DNA of 20,056 bases, from the NCBI GenBank assembly GCA_001724245.1, contig MEDX01000109.1, forward strand, positions 1-20,056. Reading direction: 5' to 3'. Below, piece after piece: positions 1 to 10,239 of the stretch. The DNA comes from Fonticula-like sp. SCN 57-25 (taxonomy: Eukaryota; Nucleariida; Rotosphaerida). A program made the translations under genes and the position numbers. The notes beneath the pieces were generated by a model, which was not told the DNA's origin, ran no database searches, and was given only the letters and a program-made list of their open reading frames with translations. Position 1 is the first letter of the stretch. Each line of letters starts with the position of its first letter.

Positions 1-1
1 G

Positions 2-1018
2 ACCTTTACCATCGGCCGCGTTGTCATCACGCTCAACCTGGTGGACCCCAGCAACGACATCTTCCGTCTCTCGGACCTGACGCGCTCGACGGGCGGCATT
101 GTGACGCTTGCGGTGATTTGCGGTCTGCTGGCCCTGTACATTGGCCTGCTTGTGTTCACGATTCTGGCGGACCGGCGTGACCAGAGGGAGGACGAGCTCC
201 CGCCGCTCGCCGACATTGGCAGGTTCGTGAACCGCTTTGCCGAGACGTACGGGCGCGCGGTCGACATTTCCATCATCGAGACGCGCTCGCTGAGGGAGTG
301 GAACTCCATCTTCCAGATTCACCGGTACAAGGAGGACGAGAGCGTTCGCCCGTCGCACCTGCGCAACCTGCTGTGCACGCTGTTTTTGATGTTCCGCAAG
401 CACCACTCGTGGGTGTCGCTGTGGTTCCCGTCGCTCAACAACTACTCGCGCACGGGCCGCCTCTCCGTCACCTTTGGCATCATGTTTGGCTCGATGGCCG
501 CCAACGCGCTCTTCTACCAGTTTGGCACGCCGCCGCTGGACGCCGACATCCTCGCCACGCGTTTCGTGAACGCCATGCTCTCCGCCCTCATCATCATGGT
601 GCCGACCACGTGCGTCAGCTTCACCATGAAGCGCACGCGCCGCCGCAACGTGCCCTGCCGCGAGGTCCTGACCTTCACCGACCTCGACGAGCTGAACCTG
701 AACAACCCCAAGTACATCTCGAAGCACAGCAAGCTTGCCGGCCTCGTTTCGGACTGGCGCGCCCCGTGGTGGATGTCCATCCTGCTCTACGCCGGCCTCG
801 GCGCGGGCGCGGTCCTCAGCATCTACATCACGCTCCTGTACGGTGTCACCTTTTCGGATGTGCAGGCCCTCGCATGGATCGAGTCGTTCTTCATTTCGGT
901 CGCGCTCTCGGCGTTTGCGATCCAGGTGGCCCAGGTCCTTGCTTTCACCGGGCTCGAGTTCCTTGCCAACAGGATTTCATTTGTCACCGCGAGCACAGCA
1001 CCGAAATGCTCAACATGA
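2..1018 (+). CDS. Polycystin-1-like five-helix membrane protein, C-terminal part (5' end outside window)
   Basis: The frame is open from base 2, so the gene starts upstream; the stop is TGA at 1016-1018. Five hydrophobic segments are visible, counted from the valine codon at 41: about 19-43, 143-162, 178-200, 244-268 and 280-310. The block before helix 2 (KHHSWVSLW, then RTGRLS and NALFY) and the PWW start of helix 4 match the pattern around TM2-TM5 of the polycystin-1/PKD1L family. In that family a PLAT domain lies between TM1 and TM2 and a six-helix TRP-like channel follows TM5. Here the TM1-TM2 linker is only about 95 residues with no PLAT I can recognise, and the protein ends soon after TM5. 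It would therefore be the 11-TM protein's first five helices only, in a membrane. No intron is needed. The last ten residues are uncertain, because another frame reads on to a TAG at 1030-1032. The family call is by eye. Confidence 0.6.
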   Translation, partial: TFTIGRVVITLNLVDPSNDIFRLSDLTRSTGGIVTLAVICGLLALYIGLLVFTILADRRDQREDELPPLADIGRFVNRFAETYGRAVDISIIETRSLREWNSIFQIHRYKEDESVRPSHLRNLLCTLFLMFRKHHSWVSLWFPSLNNYSRTGRLSVTFGIMFGSMAANALFYQFGTPPLDADILATRFVNAMLSALIIMVPTTCVSFTMKRTRRRNVPCREVLTFTDLDELNLNNPKYISKHSKLAGLVSDWRAPWWMSILLYAGLGAGAVLSIYITLLYGVTFSDVQALAWIESFFISVALSAFAIQVAQVLAFTGLEFLANRISFVTASTAPKCST

Positions 1019-1222
1019 AGTCGATGGATTAGGCTCTTCATTCGCAGCGTTGCTTATATATATTTATTTTATTTTTATCATTTCATTATTGCAAGTGGTA
1101 GTAGGTCTTTCTTGTATCGTTTATCGAGTTGGATCAGGCATGCCGCTCTTCATCTCTCTGATCAATGTTGTCAATACAGACAATCTGGGTCTTTTTTATT
1201 TTTTTGACTATGATGTACAACA
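1019..1222. other. Convergent intergenic spacer
   Basis: This AT-rich 204-nt stretch lies between the tail-to-tail polycystin-like and mannosidase genes. It contains TATATATATTTATTTTATTT-like runs near 1054-1075 and no believable gene. Both 3' UTRs must fit here. Confidence 0.7.
1195..1200 (-). promoter_or_regulatory. Poly(A) signal for the alpha-mannosidase gene
   Basis: TTTATT on the + strand reads AATAAA on the minus strand, 22 nt beyond the mannosidase stop codon. Position and hexamer are as expected. More TTTATT copies lie at about 1062-1076. Confidence 0.5.
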
Positions 1223-4200
1223 TTACTCACTGGCGTACACCAGTCGGAATGAGCGAAGATCGCCGGCAGTGAGCGTCACGTTAAAGAAAACATTATCATT
1301 CACCAGGTCCAAAAAAGACGCGGAAATTTCGTCCGCCCGCGTTAAATTGGCCGTCCGTTGAAACATATCTAGATAAACGGTCGCTGGCTGCGACCACCAG
1401 TCGTCCGCGTCGCCGTCTTCTCTGGACGCTGTGTGATGAGCAAGACGAACGACGGCTTCGTGCGGCTGCATCCAAGCGAGGGAGACAATATGCACTCGTG
1501 GGTCCCACGCCGCATCATCAAACGCCGCCCACTCATTGAGGTAACCCTCGTTAAACTGCTCCCGCGTCCCGTTCGTCCTCTGGCTCCTGTTCTTGCCTGT
1601 GCGCGAGCTCGCCGCTAGCAGGACTGGCGGGTTTTGTAGCACATCCCTCTGGTTCCGCAGCGCGGGGCATGCCTCCACGGCGAGCACAAAGTCGGCACGA
1701 TATCGGCTTGTGTCATTGAGCGGGTCGNCGCCATTGTCATCGGCCGTTGGGTTCCGGTGGAGCATGATGTCCAGCTCCCCCTGTTCCATGCTGCCTGCGC
1801 CGTGCGCAGAGGCGCTCCATATCGTCACCACGGACGCGCAACCCTGCTGCCGCATGCCAGCCCAGGCAGTCATTGGCGCGTAGCTCGCCGGAATTGTGAG
1901 CGGTCCCCCCGGCCCCCCGGTCCCGCCGTGGGCGCGCACCACCGATCGCCACCCCTGCGCGTCTGTGAACCACTCGCCGCCGTCATTGACATCCGCCCGC
2001 AGACGCATGATAATCTCCGTGTCATTGGCGAGGCCGCCCAGAGTGACGCGCACCCGCGGCCGCAAAGCAGCAATTTCATCGCCACTGCGAGCAAGCTGGA
2101 TAGACACGGCGATACCAGCCTCGTCGCCGCTTGGTGGCGGATAGTAGCGCAGTTCTTGTGTAACGGACCCGTTCACCAGCTCCACGCGTGACGGCGCCCC
2201 GATCGGGTTCGCGGGAAGGTCTCCGGCCGAGCGGAATAGATACCATCCAGAAGACGTGCCGGCCGTTGAGTTGATCCAGCTCGCGTACACCCAAAAACCG
2301 AGGTCGATATTTGTCTCAGCCACTTCGTCGCCGTCCGAGAAAGATACGGAAGCAAGCGATCCAGTGGTGTCGGTGACCAAACGGTACGCCGAGTTAGAGA
2401 GCGCGACTGACGACGTTACAGGGACGGGAAGCACAAGTTCACAGCCGCTGTCGCCGCGCTCCATAAAGACAACAAGCGCGCCAAGTGGCGGGATCGGCGG
2501 CGAGGTGAACGTCACAGTGTACGCGGCGGGAGCAGCGGGCTGTACGCCGCGAGAGACGTGCGTCGCATGAAGATTAGCAAATGTCGGAGACACTTGACAC
2601 GCAATATGCAACCCGTCAGGAGTCACGACGCGTACATCCGCTAGAGCACAGCCGCCGCCAAGTGGTCAGCGGCGTGATCGAGAAAAGATATAGGATTAGC
2701 AAATAGAACGCACCGTAATCCACAAAGAGTTCCATCAGCGGAGACCTCCATGTGTGAAGGGAGTTGACAAAGACAAATGGAACACTATCGCTATCGTTTG
2801 CCAAAGACGACTGTGTGTCCCGGACCACCTTAAAGTCCCACTCGGAGCCCTCGGGTGCCCCCGGGCGGCGTAGCAGAGCGGCGGTCGAGTCCGCGATGAG
2901 CGCGTACGACGCGTCCAGCGCTTCATCCAGCTGATCTGCGTAGCGTTGGGACACGTGCGGCTGATGCGTCCCTGTAATTGCATCATGGTGCTGAAAGACG
3001 GCGACGAGCTTGCTTGCTACCTCCTCCTCAGGGAAGCGCGCCTCGCCACGCCGCGAGACCAGCGCGGCCTGTACGGATAGGCACCTCGCGGCACGAAGCG
3101 CAGCCTCGGCGCGGCGCCCAAGCTCCTTGAGCGACGGTCGTGTCGAGTAAAAGCCCGTCCATACACTTTCATTCCGGCTGGAATATGGGAAAAAGTCTGC
3201 CGCCCCACGCACCGGCCACGCGGTAGCATTGGCTTGTACGTCGGCAAAGTAGTCGTCGAGGCCGGTGAAGCGAATATCGAGGTCACCATATACGTCGGGC
3301 AGCGAGTGCATGTGCGCAAGCACTTTCTCCATGTTTTCAAACATTACGCGCGCGCCGTGAAACTGAAAGTCGCAGCCCCAGGGGTACAACAAGGAGTCAC
3401 CCTCGAAAAACGCGGCTCGTTCGCGCATATTCTCAGCGAGCGAGTCGGCGATTTCGCCCACATTAGACGCATTGACCGGCGGCATTATCCAAGGGTTATT
3501 AAAATAGACGCCCGGCGTAAACCACGGCGTGCAGTAGCTGTACCGGTCCATTGTGTGCGTAAACATGGCTGGCCGGCCGACATCTGACAGCCACTCAAAC
3601 TGGAGTGTTCGGTCGTCCTGCATGCGCGCAAGCTCACGATAGTCAATGCGCGATATGAGATGCGCTGTAAGCACACGTCATTATTGTTGCACGAGCGTAT
3701 TACAAGAGCGCGCGTACTTTCAAATCCCATGGCTCGAAGAAGCGAAGGCGTCGCCAGCCCCGCGCCGAACGGGTCCACTTGCCATGCGCGGCGGGGCCTC
3801 GCGCCGAGCGTGTCGCGCGCAAACAAATGCCCCTCTGCAAACTGATCAAGTGTAGCCTCGAACGTCGTGCATGCTTCGTCGTGCATCACCCAGCCGCCCG
3901 ACACGATCTCAAGCCGGCCCTCGGCAATTAACGATCGCACCACATCTCGCGTCGCAGCGCTGGCGGCCTCGTGCCACCACAAGGAGAAGAAGACCATCTC
4001 AACCTGGGCATGCCATTAGACAACTTGAATTGATCACGCGTGGCCACAACATACCACTATGAAACGCCGCGCAGGATTCTCGGCGAGCATCTCGATGACG
4101 CCGTCCCAAATGTCGCGGACGCCTCCGATAAGGTGCCCCTCGCCATCATCGTAAGGGTTGTAGTATTCCCACATAGTAAGAAGCCATCCTGCATCTTGGT

Positions 4201-4309
4201 GACTGTGGGGTACCATGTAGACGCGGACTGCTGCGCAGCCAAGCACTAGCGCGCACAATACGAGTACCCCACGGCCCACCATCCTTTCGACCCCTGACAG
4301 GTCATGCAA
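1223..4309 (-). CDS. Lysosomal/secreted alpha-mannosidase, glycoside hydrolase family 38
   Basis: It hydrolyses terminal alpha-mannose from N-glycans in the lysosome/vacuole or outside the cell. There are four exons, with introns at 4004-4054, 3665-3717 and 2641-2713 (51, 53, 73 nt). The spliced CDS is 2910 nt, 969 aa, close to human MAN2B1. The first Met is at 4309; a second at 4282 starts a clean signal peptide (VLVLCALVLGCAA) and is equally plausible. The zinc-site motif HSHQDAGW is at about 35-42, the nucleophile motif WQVDPFG at about 160-166 (Asp162), and the distal His motif QHHDAITGT at about 405-413. WTGFYSTRP and GRLEIVSGGWV also match the family. Odd points: the residues after DPFG are AG where the family almost always has HS, and there is one ambiguous codon (N at 1728). 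The terminal region is a beta-sandwich-like C-domain. It lies 141 nt downstream of the b561 gene on the same strand, which is probably transcribed separately. Confidence 0.93.
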
Positions 4310-4450
4310 GGATGATCAAAGAGGTGCAAACTGCAATCTTGAGAGCGAGTGAACACCACATGTGGAACTGATGTGGAAAGGAAAGCACGATGAAGCATGA
4401 TATATTACTGAATAGTGCTTAATAAATTTATACAGACATGGAAAATATTT
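4310..4450. other. Spacer between two head-to-tail minus-strand genes
   Basis: The spacer holds the mannosidase promoter and the 3' UTR of the b561 gene. The part at 4395-4435 is AT-rich and carries TATAAATTTATTAA on the minus strand, which may take part in 3' end formation. No gene is seen. Confidence 0.5.
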
Positions 4451-6510
4451 CTATTGCGCGAGCTTCTCGACCTCTTCCGGGATTGTTTGAGGGAAGAGCA
4501 CAGCAAAGTCATCCATCTCGCCCCACTCAAAGTAGTCAGACTTGTTGCTGGATACGCTGTCCATACCAGTGCTGCTTCCCCTCGCCCAAGGGTTGTTCCA
4601 CCAGTCCCGCAGGCCCCTTGGCAATGCCTTAACAAAACGCTCGTGCTTGATCAGCTCCAAGAAGATGCACAAAAGAACTAGGATGGCAAAGTAGGCCGAG
4701 TAGACGCCAACGATCGCTGCGGACGCGTGCGCTTTGTACAGGCCGGTAAACATGTTGACCTGCGACAAGATAATGGCCGCAAACCCGAGCAGCACGTGTA
4801 CCCAGTCGGGGAAGATGGGGCGTCGCGACGCGTCTTCGCTTGGCTTGCACGGGCACATCATGACGAGCCCAAGCACCAGCTGCAAAAACATCAAAAGGAA
4901 CAGGAAGAGACCAGCGCCTTCATGATAGCCAACAAAGTGAGGGCGGTTCAGCTGCGCCACGTGAGCGACCGCCACCGCAAACCCAATCAAATTGAATGCC
5001 ACGGAAATCGTCTGGAGCGCGATGTGCGCCTTGAGCCATCCAAAGCCCCAGTGCCTAAAGTAGCGAGCGCTCATCGTGCCGCCGATGCCAAACACTGCCC
5101 ATGCCAGGAACATCATTGATCCGTGGGCGGCGCGGTACCGCTCGGCGCGAGACACCTCGTTATTCACACTAGCGCGGCATCATCGTGAGCACACAGCGCA
5201 GCAACAAACGAAAACCATACTCTTCAAATAGGTCAACCGACATTACGTTTTGCGGATACAAATCATGATTCTGCGCAAAGTTACTATCTACCGTTCGAAT
5301 CGCCCAAATTAAATAGGGAATATTCTCAGGGGTAATGTCAAAGTCATCTTCGCTACTGGCCGCAAGCGGTCGCGAAAAGGCCACGCGCAGCACCGGGCCG
5401 CTGGAAATCAAATCACCACCGCTCTCTGAAAAGGATCCTTCGATATCAAACACATCTTGGATCTCGTCGTTGTACACGTTGTACTCGTCGTATGGCACAT
5501 GCCCATCAATAACAACAGGCTTGTCGTCGATGTACGCAACTTGATAAACGTCGGATGCTATGTCGCAATGTGTTAGATACATGCTACGCACAATGGCAGT
5601 GGTATTAAAGTCGTACAGGACATGAAGGATGTATGACCAAGCCCGACTGCTGCCCATCCTCTTGTCTGTGCCTGAATCTCGAAGCGGATGTCGCTGCCGA
5701 GCAGCCACCAGCGGACGCAGAAAACGCGCGCAACAAACCATTGATTGTCGTCGTTGCAATACTGGCCCAATCCGCCAACCAGCCCGCCGATGCAGGTGTC
5801 TGTTTCGACGCACTCGAGCTTCTCGGCCACGATTGCGCGGGAAAACGACCCTGCCGGCGTCGCCAGCACGCCGTCGTTCCAGATGGCCATCTCAATTCCC
5901 ATGGGGACCGACGAATTGAGCCACAGCGCCGGTTCTTGTGAACTATGCGTGTAGTCTGCGAGCGTCTTGCCACCCGTGATGGTAATGTCTGCGCAGGAGT
6001 AGAAGGAGAGCCAGTGCTCAGGCTTGGTGCCGTCGCATGAATACTGCCGATACGTGTCCGACTGAGTCAACTGCAGCACACAAGCAGGACAGTCGATATC
6101 CGGCACGGTGATGTTCAACTTGTACGTCGTCGAAGGGCTGCAGAATTCGTCCGCTGGAATGTGAGACACGAGGACGTACTCATTGAAGCACCCCTCATTA
6201 TCTGCTGTGCCAGCAGCAAAGGCCAAGCGAAACGGACCGCCATAGGTGCATTTAGTCTCCTCCCATACGATCGTAACATTCTGACCCGCCGTCAAAGTCG
6301 CCGTGGGTTTGCCCGGAGTTCTTAGTCCGCAAGCAGGCTACCGCAAGACCGTCAGTGGCGCTCGAAGAGAATCGCTAGACTACGAACCACCATAAGCGCC
6401 GCGTCCTGCGTCCGCGGTGCGGGATAAACCAATCTCATATCTCCGCTCGCCACACCTACCGCGACGGCTAGGATCCATGCCGCTAGCAGCCGTATCCGCG
6501 GCCTCGCCAT
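4451..6510 (-). CDS. Secreted-facing LPMO-like / DOMON / cytochrome b561 transmembrane redox protein
   Basis: There are four exons. Introns are 6338 to 6387 or 6390 (donor ambiguous), 5558-5616 and 5169-5220. With the 6390 donor the CDS is 1896 nt, 631 aa. ATG 6510 gives a signal peptide of about 23 residues (LLAAWILAVAVGVAS). Residues ~24-160 resemble a chitin-binding-4/AA15-like LPMO fold: MRLVYPAPR, then ACGLRTPG, ATLTAGQNVTI, CPACVLQ and YSCADITI, with many Cys. A DOMON domain (~238-390) has GWAAVGLG, a candidate haem ligand Met279 and a His378 in the usual C-terminal position. A b561 core (~400-590) carries the four expected haem His at 408, 441, 475 and 517 on successive helices. The cytosolic tail is acidic. 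The DOMON-b561 pair moves electrons across a membrane, with ascorbate or another cytosolic donor usual in this family. The fused N-domain suggests a polysaccharide-linked job. It shares a promoter region with calcineurin A. Confidence 0.85.
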
Positions 6511-6726
6511 TGATCCCTGTCGCCTGCGGTCGTCGACGCCCCGTCACAAGTTGATGGTCATCAAAAACAAAGCACTCACCTGGCACTCACCTGCATTAAA
6601 ATCGACCAATCAGGGACGAGTGCCGTGTGCTTCTGAGGACCACCACTTGCCGCGGGTCGTTGTCGCAGTCGGCGCTGCTCCCTCCTGCTCAAAGCGCATC
6701 TGGACCTTCACGCGTCACTCACAACC
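6511..6726. promoter_or_regulatory. Divergent promoter region with CCAAT box
   Basis: This 216-nt gap lies between the start codons of the b561 gene (minus) and calcineurin A (plus). CCAAT at 6606-6610 lies about 120 nt before the calcineurin ATG in the context GACCAATCAG. There is no clear TATA box. The duplicated CTCACCTG at 6574-6592 is the only repeat I see. Confidence 0.4.
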
Positions 6727-8793
6727 ATGGCTGACGCTCCTGAGGCTGAGAAGCCCAACACCAAAGGGCGCGTCGTTCAAAGTGCGTTCGTGCGAGCGTG
6801 TAAATCTCTTGAACTCAACCCCTCGTGTCTTTTTCTTCAACAACAGGCGTTCCTCTTCCGCCCAAGCCACTCACGGATGACGAGTTCTTTATCTCGCGCG
6901 CACCGCACCAGGTCAATTTGGAGAAGCTAAAGGCACACTTTTTGCTCGAAGGGCGCCTCACCCTTGACCAGGCGTTCTTCATCGTGGAGACGGCGACGGA
7001 CATCATGAAGGAGGAACCCACGCTCCTGGAGCTTGACGCGCCACTAACCGGTATGAACCCCGGACGGTTGAAAGACCTGTATAAACTGACTATTGTTTTG
7101 GTAGTATGTGGCGATGTCCATGGCCAGTTTTACGATCTCCTTAAGCTCTTTGATGTGGGCGGATCGCCAGAAAACACCCGCTACCTGTTCATGGGAGACT
7201 ATGTTGACCGTGGTTACTTTTCCATGGAGGTGCGCTGCGCTATTACGATAAATCTTTGTGTTGACCGCTGTTCTTTGCTGCAGTGCGTATTCTACTTGTT
7301 TGCGCTGAAAATTGCGTACCCCACGACAGTCAACCTGCTACGTGGCAACCACGAATGCCGCCACCTCACGGACTATTTCACTTTTAAAATGGAGTGTACG
7401 TGCCGCGTTCCCGTTTTTTTTCTTAGTTTTATTTTTCCTAACGTTTCCTTTTTACCAGGCGTGCACAAGTACGAGGAGGAGCTTTACGAGGCGATCATGG
7501 TCGCTTTTGACGCGCTTCCTCTCGCCGCTGTGATGAACAAGCAGTTCCTCTGCGTGCACGGTGGCCTCTCGCCCGATATCCACACACTCGACGACATCAG
7601 GAAGATTGACCGCTTCCGCGAACCGCCGAGCTCGGGGCCCATGTGCGACCTCTTGTGGGCTGACCCGCTCGAGGAATTTGGTACCGAGACAACAAAGGAG
7701 ACCTTTTTGCCCAACGCCACGCGCGGTTGCTCATACTTTTACACGTACGACGCTGTCTGCAATTTCTTGGAGAACAACAACCTGCTGTCGGTTGTGCGCG
7801 CTCACGAGGCTCAAGATATTGGGTGCGTATTCCCCGCGCGTTCTTTCTCGCTGGACGAATCTAATTTCCTTGTGATTCAGCTACCGGATGTACCGCAAGA
7901 GCCGCAAAACTGGATTCCCGTCCCTTATCACCATTTTCAGCGCGCCCAACTACCTTGACATTTACCAAAACAAGGGTGCGCCGCCCCCCGCTCTTGGCAT
8001 AGTTACCCGTCGCTAACCGAGCGACCGACGTAGCCGCGATTCTCAAGTACGAAAACAACGTTCTCAATATTCGCCAGTTTAGCGCCTCGCCGCACCCGTA
8101 CTGGTTGCCAAACTTTATGGATGCGTTCACGTGGTCGCTGCCGTTTGTCGGCGAAAAGGGTGCGTTGCGATTTTCTTTTCACAGCGGAATGCTTACGACC
8201 GATGATGTGCGCAGTGGCCGACATGCTTGCCAGCGTGCTTTCCATCGTAACCGATGATGAGATCGAGCAGCACCTGGCCGAGAACGGGGGTGCGCCTGCT
8301 TCTTGAGTGCAAAAAGGACCCGTGTAATCTAACCGCGTTTCATTCTTTTCAGTTGAGGTTGACCGCGAGAAGGAGACTCGCCGCGAGGCAGTGCGTAACA
8401 AAATTCGCGCGGTTGGCAAGATGGCGCGCTACTTCACCGTATTGCGGTGCGCCCTTTACGTCAGTCATATTTTTCGCGATTCTAACTAGTGTCAATCGTA
8501 GAGAGGAGCGTGAGAGCATTATGCAGCTGAAGGGTCTGATGGGGTCTGCATCGCTTCCGCCAGGTATCCTATCTGCCGGTAGCAAGGGCATCGAGGAGGG
8601 TGCGGCGCTCTTTTGCTGTATTGAAGTGGATTTACTGACTCTTCCCACTTTAGCTCTTCACGACTTTGATAGCGCCAAGCGAGCGGACCGCGTCAACGAG
8701 GCCATGCCACCTCGCCGCGATGCGCTCGAAGTGACATCTGATCAGACTATGCTTCTCTTTAAGCGCCGTACTTCGAAGGATATGATGTCCTAG
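6727..8793 (+). CDS. Calcineurin A, catalytic subunit of Ca2+/calmodulin-dependent phosphatase (PP2B)
   Basis: This is the serine/threonine phosphatase that works with calcineurin B and calmodulin. There are eleven exons; introns are 6782-6846, 7051-7104, 7230-7283, 7396-7458, 7823-7880, 7976-8033, 8160-8214, 8290-8352, 8447-8501 and 8600-8653. The CDS is 1488 nt, 495 aa. The start ATG is in the good context ACAACCATGG. Metal-site motifs GDVHG (Asp90, His92), GDYVDRG (Asp118) and GNHE (Asn150) fall at the same residue numbers as in human CnA. The VHGG and SAPNYLD motifs are intact. The C-terminal regulatory part is complete: the B-binding helix ([15 protein letters not shown]), the calmodulin-binding helix ([17 protein letters not shown]), and an autoinhibitory segment ([21 protein letters not shown]). 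The tail after it is short. The family identity is near certain. Confidence 0.97.
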
Positions 8794-9076
8794 ACGGGCG
8801 TTTGTTCGCTGTGCTTGAACGAACGCCGGCGTTGTTGTTTTTTCTGGTTTGTTCTCTTTCTCTAAAATATAGCAAATATGACTACATTATATTAAATAAT
8901 TAATTCTAGGGGGCTGCAGACACCTGCACAAACAAATCTGATACACGTATACACTGCTGCGGGCCGGTTCGAATCGCGCGACCACACGAACTTGCAAATG
9001 GGCGTGGAGCGGCCCGACACATAAAACTACAAACAAGGCAAAACACAAAGTAGAAGGCAATCATAACATCAAATAC
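8794..9076. other. Convergent intergenic spacer
   Basis: These 283 nt hold the 3' ends of calcineurin A and the PP1-binding protein gene. 8864-8908 is strongly AT-rich (near ATTAAATAATTAATTC) and probably serves 3' end formation. No coding pattern is seen. Confidence 0.6.
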
Positions 9077-10113
9077 CTAATGGAAAACGGTATTCTTTTG
9101 CGAAAGCAAATGTATCGGCATTTCCCGCTGCTTGAATTCATTTAACTCGCGGCAAATTTCCCGCTTGACGTTGTTGTTCAGATGAAGAAAAGTGGCAGAG
9201 GGGTCGGATGACCGCGACTCTGCGTCCTCAAACGTGTCCATGATCTCCACCTCCTCCACAAACATGATTCTCTTCTTGATATAACGTTGGCAAGCTGAGG
9301 GCTCGCCCACCTGATCAGACCCAGCGGCGGGCGCCTCGGTTGGGGTGTTGAGTGGGACATGCAGCGACGGCGAAAGCGTAAGGTCACTGAGAGACATGCG
9401 GCGCTGCTCGTCGACTTCTAGCGTTGCCTTGACTCGCTGAACAACTTCGCAGTAGACGGGATCCACAGAACCTCCTATTTAGCCACGAGTGAATTAGCTC
9501 GAAGACGGCGCGCGAAGGAAACACGAACCAACAAGAATTTGGCTATTCTCGAGCCAAGTGCGGTCGTGCTTTTTCAGGATAGACCGTCGCGGTGAGTTGG
9601 GCGAGCCCAATTCTGACTGGCTGCCATACGGGCTCCTGGGAGACTCTGTGCTCGCCCTACTAGTTAGGGACGCGCTACACGGGGCATATTACTACGCACC
9701 TGTCGAAGACATCAACATTCGAGTCTCCACAGATAGATCCACGCGTCGGGCAGCGGCTATATCTAAAGCGCTTTTATGTTAAATATCGCTGACACACAGG
9801 CGGGCCTCGCACTTGGTTCGGGAGCGGACACACCATCCGTGCGCGCTGGTATAGAACCAGGCGCGGGAGAGTTCATCTCCACGTCCTCATCTGCTTCACA
9901 GATTTGGACCTCGCGCTGCAGGCTCGACGACACAACAAGGCGATGTGAGGATATTTTCCTCGACATAGGTACTCTGCTTCTCTCTAGAGTAAGGAGCCCA
10001 AGTGAGGTGAGCGAGCGCGCTCCTCTGGAACCCGTCGGCGTACCGGGCTGCTCTCCCACGGCATGTGCCTGCTGCCACGACATCTGCACGTTTGCAGACG
10101 CCTGATGATACAT
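9077..10113 (-). CDS. Probable protein phosphatase 1 regulatory protein with SILK and RVxF docking motifs (5' structure uncertain)
   Basis: I do not recognise the family by name. The last exon (9077-9474) encodes KKRIMFVEEVEIMDTFEDAE followed by a basic, Asn-rich segment ending in LLSQKNTVFH. KRIMF fits the RVxF PP1-binding pattern. An exact phase-1 intron (9475-9528, donor gttcgt, acceptor aaatag) joins it to an exon at 9529-9656 whose product has SPRRSILKKHDRTWLENSQ. SILK is the second classical PP1 motif, and it lies N-terminal to RVxF as in inhibitor-2-type regulators. An intron at 9657-9699 leads to a further exon (about 9700-9764, DSNVDVFDR). Upstream, the frame with EADEDVEMNSPAPGS (about 9820-9900) looks coding, but I cannot find a convincing donor to join it. 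ATG 10113 is the best visible start; the ATG 30 nt inside it is an alternative. The protein is Ser/Pro-rich and probably disordered. Function is inferred from motifs only. Confidence 0.6.
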
Positions 10114-10239
10114 ACTTCCTCCTCCTCGGCTCGGCCTCCCTGCAATGCTGCTCGGCTGGCCCACTAACGACTCGGCTCGTCCAGCTCTCCGTCTTAACAC
10201 GCCACTGCTGGTTTCCCAGTTCCCACCAAAGCCTGGCCA
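10114..10239. promoter_or_regulatory. Possible divergent promoter
   Basis: This gap lies between the assumed start of the PP1-binding protein gene and a small plus-strand ORF. A CCTCCTCCTC tract occurs near 10119-10129. It is a promoter only if both flanking starts are right; no core element is recognised. Confidence 0.25.

Noticed and set aside
298-1032. Long plus-strand ORF overlapping the polycystin-like gene
   Set aside because: It is rich in His, Arg, Pro and Ala, a typical shadow of a GC-rich coding frame, and it lacks helices where the other frame has five clean ones.
5558-5640. 38-nt intron with donor gtcctg in the b561 gene
   Set aside because: The 59-nt alternative 5558-5616 has a consensus donor (gtacga), a CTAAC branch site and a better DOMON sequence.
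8960-8985. GGTTCGAATC, like the B box / T-arm of a tRNA
   Set aside because: The flanking bases do not form a five-pair T stem, and there is no matching acceptor stem, anticodon arm or A box upstream on either strand.
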